Made by a program: the position numbers and the translations under genes
Source of the DNA: Candidatus Binataceae bacterium
Lineage (GTDB): Bacteria; Desulfobacterota; Binatia; Binatales; Binataceae
Reading direction: 5' to 3'
NCBI GenBank assembly: GCA_035508495.1
Contig: DATJMX010000001.1
Coordinates: forward strand, 124,001 to 188,000
Length of the DNA: 64,000 bases
Part shown: positions 9,366-17,597 of the stretch, piece after piece
Position numbering within the stretch: the first letter of the stretch is position 1
Layout of the letters: each line of letters begins with the position of its first letter
The notes under the pieces: model-generated
Seen by the model: only the letters and a program-made list of their open reading frames with translations
The model's database searches: none
What the model was told of the DNA's origin: nothing

Positions 9366-9686
9366 ATTTATACCGCCTCAAGACGTGGCCAAATCGATGC
9401 TCTGTGCTATCCAGAGCTTTGTGTGATCCGGGGTTTCTACTTTGAATTCTGTTGCCAATTCGCTGGTATAGCGAAAATGGCCGTGTCTGGCTACGATTTA
9501 GTCGTTCTCGGTGACCTTTCGTCAGCAGCAATCACTAGTAGCGGGCGTGTTTTATCAACCGCCCGCCGGTCCACCAAACGCTGCTGGAAGCTAGTCACCG
9601 ATCCGTTGGCGATCCTTGGGCAACACCAGCCGCCGCCACTTTTGTCTTTCATCCGGGTTCGCGAGGACGAGAGGCGGATGGCGGGA
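9366..9686. other. Gene-free 321-bp region with a GC-rich hairpin
   Basis: The upstream region of the beta-helix gene and downstream region of the minus-strand reductase gene. It holds a 7-bp perfect inverted repeat, GCGGGCG (9541-9547) and CGCCCGC (9560-9566), with a 12-base AT-rich loop. No T-tract follows on either strand, so it is a weak terminator candidate or a regulatory site. I see no convincing sigma-70 promoter. Confidence 0.4.
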
Positions 9687-10442
9687 CTAGGCGCGAGCCT
9701 TTGACCGCCGGAGCCATTCGTCGAGAGAGATGCGACCGAGCCGCGCTTCGCCGAGCGGTATCAGCGAGCGCTCCTCGACCAGACCGCCGAAGTAGCGAGC
9801 CTCGGGATCGCACACCACCTCCCGCGGATCGCAGACTGCCTTCAGATAGCGGGCGATAACTTCGTTGAATGGCGCTCGTTCCGGGCCGGCGATCTCGACG
9901 ATGCCGTTTCGCGGGGCTGCGAGCGCAACATCCGCAACGATCGGAGCAACATCGTCCGCCGCGATAGGCTGGAACAAGCCGGGCGATATTCTGACTTTGT
10001 TTCCATCGGCGCCTGAATCCGCGATGCCGCCGAGGAATTCCATGAACTGGGTCGAGCGGATGATCGTGTAGGGGATGGCGGACGCCTTTAGCAGTCTTTC
10101 CTGGGCGACCTTCGCCCGGAAGTAGCCATTGTCCGGCGTCCGGTCAGTGCCGACAATCGAGAGCGCGACATGGTGCTGGACGCCTGCTGCGGCCTCCGCC
10201 GGATGAAGGTTGCGGCCTGAAGTCTCAAAAAATTCCAGCACCGCCTTGTCTTGAAATGAAGGCGAATTGGCAAGATCAATCACCACTCGCGCGCTAGCCA
10301 AGGCTTCTTTGAGTCCCGCGCCGGTAACGGTGTTGACGCCGTTTTTGGGCGAGGCCGCGATGACCTCGTGACCGCGTTGACGCAGGATAGGGGCGGTCTT
10401 CGAGCCGATAAGTCCGGTGCCGCCGATAATCACGATCTTCAT
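9687..10442 (-). CDS. NmrA-like NAD(P)-binding reductase (atypical SDR)
   Basis: A 251-residue Rossmann protein starting MKIVIIGGTGLIGS, the nucleotide-binding motif of atypical short-chain dehydrogenases. It has no YxxxK catalytic pair at the usual place but has YFRAKVAQE and YTIIRSTQFMEF, as NmrA/YwnB-type NAD(P)-sensing or quinone-reductase-like members do. The reading frame extends 26 codons further upstream, but the ATG at 10442 is preceded by GAGGAGG and begins the fold, so I use it. The neighbours are unrelated. Function beyond NAD(P) binding is not determinable. Confidence 0.75.
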   Translation of the reverse strand: MKIVIIGGTGLIGSKTAPILRQRGHEVIAASPKNGVNTVTGAGLKEALASARVVIDLANSPSFQDKAVLEFFETSGRNLHPAEAAAGVQHHVALSIVGTDRTPDNGYFRAKVAQERLLKASAIPYTIIRSTQFMEFLGGIADSGADGNKVRISPGLFQPIAADDVAPIVADVALAAPRNGIVEIAGPERAPFNEVIARYLKAVCDPREVVCDPEARYFGGLVEERSLIPLGEARLGRISLDEWLRRSKARA

Positions 10443-10643
10443 GCCTTCGCCTCCTCGTAGATCATTGGAGTCCCACGATCGCACCCTGAGCCAGGTCTGG
10501 GGCTCGTTTTCTTTTGCCAAATCCGGAAAAACGGAAGTCAGGCAAATCCATTATGGAGCCGAGACTCCGGATTTCGCGCCGCGCTGTTTGCTATCGCAGA
10601 GCCTTGTGGCACATTGGATGACGGTCGGGGCGCCATCGTTTCC

Positions 10644-11810
10644 ATGGCAGCCAATGTTCAAGCGCTAACCGCGGAGCAATTTCAGCCAAGCTTCTGGCGG
10701 CGCTTCGTTCTCCCTCCCGATCCCAGCCAGCCCAGCCGCGTGTGGCATACGTCGCCCGCGATCGACATGGCCGCGTATCACTTCAGTTGGATCTGGCTAT
10801 TGATTCCGTTTCTGCTAACCGGTTGGGACGACCTGCGGTTCTATGTTTACGCCGTAATGATGGGCGCGAACCTCGCGCATCGCCATTACGGATTGCCGTA
10901 TGCCTACCTCGACGGCAGTGTATTTCGCCAATACCAGCGGCAGCTGACCTGGTTTCCTTTGTTGTGCATCGCGCTCTTTGCCGCGACGCCGTTGTTCGTG
11001 ATCCATGAGGATCGCGGCTCGCTGCTGAGCCGGATACTGATTGGAATTGTGACCTTCTCGCTGCTTTGGAATATCTGGCATACCTACATGCAGAAGTTCG
11101 GCATTCTGCGGCTGTATCTGGCCAAAGAACCCGCGGCCGCAACGAAGACGCCAGGATGGGTTGATAAGTACTTTCTACTTTGTTGGATTCCGCTCTACTT
11201 CACTTACGCGGTCCCAAAAAACAAAGAGCAACTTCTCGATTATGGCACCGACCTCTATGACGTGCTCTCCGCGGTAGTCGCATTCATGGAGAAGTACGAA
11301 ACGCTTCTCCTGATACCAAGTATATTGATCGCGGCGGGTGGAGTTGGACTCTGGCTGTATCATGAATGGCGCACGCAGCGACTTCGCAATCGCGCACGGC
11401 TCTCGGCTGCGATCGGAACGACGCTGATCTCGACCGCGCTCTTCTGGGCGAATCCAATGAATGCGGTTATCGCCTTCGCCTTCAGCCATGCCGTTGAGTA
11501 CATGGTCTTCGTCTGGGCGTTCCAGCGGCGATTCTACAATCGGCCGCGGCAAGCACCGCCAGTGATGCAGCGGCTGCTCTCGCATTCGCTCTCCTGGTAC
11601 TTCCTCTTCACGGCAGCGTTCGTGGCGATTGGATTCTTCCAGGTGCTGTGGGGCTACAAGTTTTTCGTCGATGCAGATCCTGTTTCATTCCTCGGTCTGA
11701 GCGGCGCTCGGTGGTATTTCTATTACGCGGTATTCGAATCGCTGGTGCATTTCCACATGGACGGTTTTCTGTGGAAGATGCGCCGGCCCGAAGTCCGCAG
11801 CTTCGTCTGA
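10644..11810 (+). CDS. Polytopic membrane protein with repeated His motifs, unknown
   Basis: About 388 residues with roughly 8-10 hydrophobic segments. Histidines cluster near membrane ends: AHRHYG after the second helix, NIWHTYMQKFG after the fourth, FSHAVEY near the eighth, and SLVHFHMDGFLW at the C-terminus. Such spacing is what membrane metallo-oxygenases or desaturase-like enzymes show, but I do not recognise the family. A TTG at 10614 would add 10 residues; I prefer the ATG at 10644. The gene stands alone, divergent from the reductase at 9687-10442. Quinol or lipid oxidation is only a possibility. Confidence 0.6.
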   Translation: MAANVQALTAEQFQPSFWRRFVLPPDPSQPSRVWHTSPAIDMAAYHFSWIWLLIPFLLTGWDDLRFYVYAVMMGANLAHRHYGLPYAYLDGSVFRQYQRQLTWFPLLCIALFAATPLFVIHEDRGSLLSRILIGIVTFSLLWNIWHTYMQKFGILRLYLAKEPAAATKTPGWVDKYFLLCWIPLYFTYAVPKNKEQLLDYGTDLYDVLSAVVAFMEKYETLLLIPSILIAAGGVGLWLYHEWRTQRLRNRARLSAAIGTTLISTALFWANPMNAVIAFAFSHAVEYMVFVWAFQRRFYNRPRQAPPVMQRLLSHSLSWYFLFTAAFVAIGFFQVLWGYKFFVDADPVSFLGLSGARWYFYYAVFESLVHFHMDGFLWKMRRPEVRSFV

Positions 11811-11971
11811 AATAAACGCGAACTTTGCCTGCCCCTGCGGCAGTTCTCCGCCGACCAAACTTGTGTTGGCTATGTGGGACTATTAGGCTCGGACGAGAGC
11901 ATGTTAATCAGGCAGATGCACCTTCGCAGCGCAGGTTTCACCACCGATCGGCTTAAGGCGGACCTTGGAGA

Positions 11972-13873
11972 ATGAAACCCGAGCGTTCTGACTCCCCGCC
12001 GGCAGGGGGGCCCGCTGGCGGGGCGCCCGATTCCGCGCGCGCCTTGCTCGGTCTGTTCGTCGAGAACGTCCGCGATTATGCCATCTTTACCCTCGACTCG
12101 GCCGGTCTGGTCACGAGCTGGAACATCGGGGCAGAGCGAATAAAGGGTTACACCGCTGATGAAGTCATCGGCAAACCCTGGTCGATTTTCTACACCCCGG
12201 AGGATATCGCGCGCGGATGGCCCGCGGAGGTGATGCGCCGCGCCAAGACCGAGGGGCGCGTCGAAGACACGGGTTTGCGGATGCGCAAAGATGGCACCCG
12301 CTTCTGGGCGCGGGTGGTTCTCAGCGCGAACTACGATGAAAATCACGTCCTGCGCGGCTTCATTAAAATCACGCAGGATATCAGCGAGCAGAAGCGCGCC
12401 GAGCAGGAACTGCGCGAGAACGAAGAGCGCTTCCGTGCCTTCTCAGAAAATTTTCCAGGCTTTCACTGGATCGCGGACTCAAATGGCCGCTTCCAGTTTG
12501 CCAATCGGCACTTTCAACGCGAACTGCGTTTGCCGGCCGGCGGATTCGTAGGCAAAAGCCCCGAGGAGCTCTTCGAGCCCGAAACTGCTCGCGTCATGCT
12601 CCAGGGCAACCAGATCGTGCTGGCGACTAACGCCCCCTTGGTCCAGACCGAAAGCCTCACGAGCTCGGGCTCAACCCGCCACTTCCTGGTTAGCAAATTT
12701 CCGATCCGGATCGACGGACAAACCTTGATCGGCTGCGTGTCGTTCGACATTACCTCGCGGATCGAGGCCGAAGACGAGCTGAAGCGGATGCGCGAGGAGC
12801 TGATCCGGCAGGAAAGGCTCGGGTCCATCGCGCAGCTTTCGTCCGCCCTCGCCCATGATCTCAATAATACGCTCAACGCCATTTCCCTGCGGCTGTGGAC
12901 GATCAGGGAAAATGCGAATGCGCCCTCGCGGCCTCAAATCGACAAGCTGAGCGAACTGCTGGCGCGCGCCGCGGCCAGCGTAGCGCGTCTGCAGACATTC
13001 GTCAGGTCGCACCGCGAGCCGCAGCTTCAGCCGCTCGGTTTGAACCGCGTCATCCAGGAGGCAGCCGAGGCTGCCCGTTCGACCTTTACTCAACGAGGGG
13101 TCACTATCGATTTGTCGCAGGTGCATGCGGATTTGCCGCCGGTCCTCGGGCTCGGCTCCGATGTCGAGCAGATTTTTACGAATCTGTTCACCAATGCGCA
13201 CGACTCGATGCCCGACGGCGGCATGGTCGAAGTGAGTGCGGAGATCAATCAGGGGCAAATCGAGGTCGCGATCGCCGATCGCGGGACGGGAATTCCGACC
13301 GACAGTCTGGATAAAATATTTGAGCCGTTTTTCACCACCAAGCCCAAGCCAAGAAGCGGGCTTGGACTTTCATTTGCCGCCAGCGTGATGGCGCGAACTG
13401 GCGGCAGTATCGGCGCTAGTAACCGGATCGGCGGCGGCGCCGTATTTATGTTGATCTTTCCTGTCGCTCGTGATTATCCGAGCGAGCGCGCCATTTTTAC
13501 GCGTGAGCCGCCGGTTGGCGCAATGCGCGTCCTTGTCATCGATGACGATCATGACAATCTCGACAGCATGAAAGACGCGCTCGAGTATCGTGGCTACGCG
13601 GTGTCGATCGCGTCGGGCGGCCAGGATGCGCTGGAGTTGCTGCGCTCGGGTGTCCAGTTCGATGCGATCATCTGCGATATCGGGATGCCTGATATGAACG
13701 GCTGGGAGGTTGCCGAGAAGATTTCCGACCTGAAAATTCCAGCCCGGTTGTTCATGCTGAGCGGATGGGCTAATGAAGTCCCGCAAGGCGATCCGCGCCG
13801 CAAATTGGTTGTAGACGTACTCGCAAAGCCCATCAACCTCGAGCGCATCGACCAGGTTTTGCGATACAGCTGA
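11972..13873 (+). CDS. Hybrid sensor histidine kinase, PAS-PAS-HisKA-HATPase-REC
   Basis: A 633-residue soluble hybrid kinase. The first PAS (about 30-140) and second PAS (about 150-265) are followed by an H-box ALAHDLNNTLNAI near 295, an N-box NLFTNAHDSMPDGG, DRGTGIP and GLGLSFA ATP-lid motifs, and a receiver domain from about 515 with acidic DDD and the phospho-acceptor in CDIGMPD. There is no transmembrane segment, so it senses a cytoplasmic cue such as redox or a ligand. It stands 82 bp before another kinase of the same H-box type, and no DNA-binding regulator is encoded beside it. Confidence 0.9.
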   Translation: MKPERSDSPPAGGPAGGAPDSARALLGLFVENVRDYAIFTLDSAGLVTSWNIGAERIKGYTADEVIGKPWSIFYTPEDIARGWPAEVMRRAKTEGRVEDTGLRMRKDGTRFWARVVLSANYDENHVLRGFIKITQDISEQKRAEQELRENEERFRAFSENFPGFHWIADSNGRFQFANRHFQRELRLPAGGFVGKSPEELFEPETARVMLQGNQIVLATNAPLVQTESLTSSGSTRHFLVSKFPIRIDGQTLIGCVSFDITSRIEAEDELKRMREELIRQERLGSIAQLSSALAHDLNNTLNAISLRLWTIRENANAPSRPQIDKLSELLARAAASVARLQTFVRSHREPQLQPLGLNRVIQEAAEAARSTFTQRGVTIDLSQVHADLPPVLGLGSDVEQIFTNLFTNAHDSMPDGGMVEVSAEINQGQIEVAIADRGTGIPTDSLDKIFEPFFTTKPKPRSGLGLSFAASVMARTGGSIGASNRIGGGAVFMLIFPVARDYPSERAIFTREPPVGAMRVLVIDDDHDNLDSMKDALEYRGYAVSIASGGQDALELLRSGVQFDAIICDIGMPDMNGWEVAEKISDLKIPARLFMLSGWANEVPQGDPRRKLVVDVLAKPINLERIDQVLRYS

Positions 13874-13955
13874 GCTGAAACCTTCGCTGTACATAAAATG
13901 ACGCGTGCCCGAAAATGATTTTCCGTCCGGCCAACTCGACTGGTGTAGGCATCGA

Positions 13956-15038
13956 ATGCCCTCCGATCCAGCTCGCATAGTTGCTTTGTTGTCGCCCTTC
14001 ACGCCCAGCGTTCCCGCGCGCATCTGGGTTAAGAACGCCGATGGAATCTACGTCTATGTGAACGATCGTCTGGTGGCCGATTTCGACATACCCCGCGAGC
14101 AATGGATTGGATCGAGCGACGAAGAGCTTTTCCCGGAACTCGCGCGCGCGTTCAGAAGGAACGACCTCGCGGTACTCACGAGCGGCCAGCCGATCCAGAC
14201 GACGGACCTGGTGATGCGTCGCGGCGGTCGCGAGTTCGCCTTCGTGCTCCGCTTTCCAGTCGACATCGACGGCGAGCGACATCTCGGCGCCATCGCGATC
14301 GATCTCACTAGCGAAATCAGCGGACTCTTCGAATTGCAGAAGGTCCAGGAGCAGCGCTACTCGAATGAACGGCTGCGCGCGCTCGGCGAGCTCGCCTCCG
14401 GGCTCGCGCACGACCTCGGTAACAATCTCAACGCAGCCCGGCTCAGGCTCGACATTCTTCGCGCCAAGGCCGATCCCGATCTGGTCAAAGACGTTGATGC
14501 GGCGATCAGATCGATCAACGCGGCCGCCGACCGCGTGCGTGGGGTGCAAAATTTCGTCCGCGAAGGCCAGCAGGGCGAGCCTCGCTCGATCGATCTCAGC
14601 GTGCTGGTCCGCGAATCGATCGACATGGTCGATGTAGTCATCAGGGTGCCGACCGTGCTAGGCGGTCGAATTCGAATCGAATGCCTGTTGCCGGATGCGC
14701 TCCCGCCAATTTCGGGACTGGCTACAGAGCTGAAGCACGTATTTGCCAACCTGTTGCTAAACGCGCGCGATGCGATGCCGGAAGGCGGAACGATAACGGT
14801 CAGCAGCACCGTCAGCGAGGCAGTCGAAATTGTCATCGCCGATGAGGGCGAAGGAATTCCGACGGAACATGTCGAGTCGATCTTCAAGCCGTTTTTCACT
14901 ACCAAGCCGAGCGGCAGCGGACTCGGCCTCTCGATGGCGAAGGATGTGATGACTCGTCTCGGCGGGGGCATCAGCGCACGCAATCGTGCTCAAGCGGGCG
15001 CCGAATTCGTGCTGCGCTTTCCAATCATAAATTCCTGA
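13956..15038 (+). CDS. PAS-domain sensor histidine kinase
   Basis: About 360 residues. A PAS domain (VPARIWVKNADGIYVYVND onward) is followed by a coiled linker, the H-box GLAHDLGNNLNAA, the N-box NLLLNARDAMPEGG, DEGEGIP and SGSGLGLS. The H-box and N-box closely match those of the upstream hybrid kinase, so the two are probably a duplicated pair without or with a receiver. A GTG at 13905 gives 17 more residues; neither start has a strong ribosome site. No membrane segment is seen. The cognate regulator may be the REC domain of the neighbour, which is inference. Confidence 0.85.
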   Translation: MPSDPARIVALLSPFTPSVPARIWVKNADGIYVYVNDRLVADFDIPREQWIGSSDEELFPELARAFRRNDLAVLTSGQPIQTTDLVMRRGGREFAFVLRFPVDIDGERHLGAIAIDLTSEISGLFELQKVQEQRYSNERLRALGELASGLAHDLGNNLNAARLRLDILRAKADPDLVKDVDAAIRSINAAADRVRGVQNFVREGQQGEPRSIDLSVLVRESIDMVDVVIRVPTVLGGRIRIECLLPDALPPISGLATELKHVFANLLLNARDAMPEGGTITVSSTVSEAVEIVIADEGEGIPTEHVESIFKPFFTTKPSGSGLGLSMAKDVMTRLGGGISARNRAQAGAEFVLRFPIINS

Positions 15039-15207
15039 GCCTCGATGCTCGAGCGATATGCGTCACGAACTGAAGACGCGCGCCCTTATATATTCCATCG
15101 CATGCTCCGCCGGCGCAGCTCTAGCGCCCTCAAGATATAATTAACTATAGGTGCAAAAGCCTGCATTAATAATGCAACTAAAATGTGGCGCAAAGGCTGA
15201 AGCGGAT

Positions 15208-15834
15208 TTAGCGCGTCTGCGCTTTGCGCTCGGCGGCGGCCATGACTGCCATCGCCACATCGGTGACGATCGCGCGCGCTCGCTTGGGAGGCAGTTGATA
15301 GTGGCCTCGCAGCATCTCCCAGCACGCCCATGAACAGACGACATGCAGTTTCATGAGCAGCTCGCGTTTTTCGCTGGGAGAGAAGGACTTCAACGTAGAG
15401 CCGAGTGCTTTAGCGAGTTGCTGACCCGCCGCATCGCGCGCCTTTTTCATAGCCTGTGCTACATCGGGCTCGACGTTCTCGACCATTGCCGCAGTCCGGT
15501 GAAAGGGCGTGACGAATTCGAGCCGCCGCATGTGAGTATCGATGAATCGCTCGAGCCTTTCGGCGGCAGACGCGCGATCAGGTATCTCATCGGCAAAGAA
15601 TTCACTGCTCTGCGCCTGCATCCGATTGAATGCCGCGAGCCTGAGCGCGCGCAGATCGGAAAAATAGTTAAAGATTGCGCGCAGCGACATTCCCGCCCGT
15701 TCAGCAGTTTCGCGCGCGGTCGGCGCAGGAACTCCGCCGCGGATGAGGTCTATATATGCGTTCAGGATACTTTCGTGAGCCTGCTCTCTGAGGCGCAGGC
15801 CTTTGGCGGTTCGCCCATCAATGCGTTTCTTCAT
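15208..15834 (-). CDS. TetR/AcrR family transcription regulator
   Basis: A 208-residue regulator. The N-terminal helix-turn-helix reads TARETAERAGMSLRAIFNYF (residues about 38-57), typical for TetR proteins, and the rest is a helical ligand-binding domain. It diverges from the carboxylesterase gene that starts at 16005, and the 170-bp space between is the likely operator. Repression of that esterase, and relief by a hydrophobic ligand, is inference from this arrangement. Confidence 0.85.
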   Translation of the reverse strand: MKKRIDGRTAKGLRLREQAHESILNAYIDLIRGGVPAPTARETAERAGMSLRAIFNYFSDLRALRLAAFNRMQAQSSEFFADEIPDRASAAERLERFIDTHMRRLEFVTPFHRTAAMVENVEPDVAQAMKKARDAAGQQLAKALGSTLKSFSPSEKRELLMKLHVVCSWACWEMLRGHYQLPPKRARAIVTDVAMAVMAAAERKAQTR

Positions 15835-16004
15835 CTACGATCCTAATCCCGAAATAAGGACATGACAAAATGCTGCGTCAGCTTCAACTCGACGCTTAGG
15901 TATAAAGTGCGTTTTGCAACTTCGCACCCGGCCGCCTCGCGCGGCTTGTTATCTCGCGCGTCATTTTGCGAGTATCGAGTAAGACTTGTTTGGAGAGAAA
16001 GCAA

Positions 16005-17546
16005 ATGAGCAACACGGTGACCACGCGCGCCGGCAGAACAGAAGGAATCGATCAGGACGGTCTCCTGGTGTTCAAGGGCATTCCGTATGCGGCTCCGCCG
16101 GCGGGAGCGCTGCGTTGGATGCCGCCGACACCGGCGGCGGCGTGGAGCGGCACGCGCGATGCGCGCAGCTTCGCTCCGGTGGGCCATCAGAACCGGGCCC
16201 AGATCGGTGCCCTCACCGCGATGACCGTGAACGGTGAGATGTCCGAGGATTGCCTCTACCTCAATATCTGGACGCCCGGCACGAGCGGCGCGCCGCGCCC
16301 CGTGATGCTCTGGATTCACGGCGGCGGCTTCACCATCGGCTCCGGCTCGCAAGAGATCTACGACGGCGCGACGCTCGCCAAGCGCGGCAACGCCGTGGTC
16401 GTAACGATCAATTATCGCCTGGGACCGCTGGGCTTCCTGCGCCTATCGGACATCACCAATGGCAGGATCCCTTCGACGGGCAACGAGGGCATCCTCGATC
16501 AAATTGCGGCGCTCGAATGGGTTCGCGACAATATCGCCGAGTTCGGCGGCGATTCCGACAACGTGACGATCTTCGGCGAATCGGCCGGTGGCATGAGCGT
16601 CGGCACTCTGCTCGCCGCGCCCGCGGCACGCGGATTGTTCCACAAAGCGATTCCGCAAAGCGGCTCGTGCAATACGGCGACCTCGGCGCAGCGCGCCAAT
16701 CATGTCGCCGAGCACGTGCTGAAGACGCTCGGAGTATCGCCCGCGCATCCCGAGCAGCTGCACGGGCTCACCCCCGAGGCTCTCCTCAAGGGCACGCTGC
16801 TGCCGAACGGCATGCCCAGCCCTGAACTCGGGATGGCGTATCAACCGGTGGTTGACGGAGCGGCGCTGCCGAAAGCCGCGATCGATCTCGTTGCCGAGGG
16901 CGCGACGGCCGGTGTCTCGATCATGGTCGGGTCGACGGCCGAGGAATGGAAGCTGTTCGCCTCGATGGACGCGCGCATCGCTGATCTCGATCGTAAGGGC
17001 CTGGGCGCGCGGATCGGCCGCCGGCTGGCTCCTGAAGCGGCCGACGCGCTAATCGCGGCCTACGAACAAGCGCGCTCCGGACGCGGCGAACCGACGACTC
17101 CAGCCGAGCTGTTCTCCGCGATCGAGAGTGACCGCGTGTTTCGCATCCCCGGAATCCGGCTCGCCGAGATCAAGTCGCGCCGTGAACAAAATGTTTACAG
17201 CTACCTGTTCACGTGGAAGTCGCCGGCGCTGCGCGGACGGCTTGGATCGTGCCACGCGCTGGAGCTGGGATTCGTTTTCGGCACCAATAATGTGCCCGGC
17301 ATGAAATCCTTCGCCGGCAGCGGTCCGGATGCCGATCGGCTCGCGACCGCGATGCAGGATGCGTGGCTCGCATTCGCGCGTACGGGAAATCCGAGTTGCG
17401 AGAGCGTCGGCGCGTGGCCGACGTACACCGAAGCGCGGCGCGCAACGATGATGTTTGACGCGAAGAGCGGCAGCGCCGATGCGCCGATGGACCAGGAGCG
17501 CCGCGCCTGGGACGGGATGCCGAGCGCGATCATCGGCGCTCTCTGA
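16005..17546 (+). CDS. Type-B carboxylesterase
   Basis: A 513-residue esterase of the carboxylesterase/cholinesterase family. It shows the oxyanion motif HGGGF, the nucleophile motif FGESAGG, and the catalytic His in GSCHALELGFVFG near the C-terminus. There is no signal peptide, so it is cytoplasmic. An in-frame ATG at 15966 exists, but GGAGAG before 16005 and the family start fix the shorter form. It is divergent from a TetR regulator. A second esterase of this family is encoded at 48251-49804. It hydrolyses esters; the natural substrate is unknown. Confidence 0.9.
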   Translation: MSNTVTTRAGRTEGIDQDGLLVFKGIPYAAPPAGALRWMPPTPAAAWSGTRDARSFAPVGHQNRAQIGALTAMTVNGEMSEDCLYLNIWTPGTSGAPRPVMLWIHGGGFTIGSGSQEIYDGATLAKRGNAVVVTINYRLGPLGFLRLSDITNGRIPSTGNEGILDQIAALEWVRDNIAEFGGDSDNVTIFGESAGGMSVGTLLAAPAARGLFHKAIPQSGSCNTATSAQRANHVAEHVLKTLGVSPAHPEQLHGLTPEALLKGTLLPNGMPSPELGMAYQPVVDGAALPKAAIDLVAEGATAGVSIMVGSTAEEWKLFASMDARIADLDRKGLGARIGRRLAPEAADALIAAYEQARSGRGEPTTPAELFSAIESDRVFRIPGIRLAEIKSRREQNVYSYLFTWKSPALRGRLGSCHALELGFVFGTNNVPGMKSFAGSGPDADRLATAMQDAWLAFARTGNPSCESVGAWPTYTEARRATMMFDAKSGSADAPMDQERRAWDGMPSAIIGAL

Positions 17547-17597
17547 TTTCGCACGAGGGTCTTTTTTGGCCTTTCAGCGGCTGTTAAAATCCGCCGC

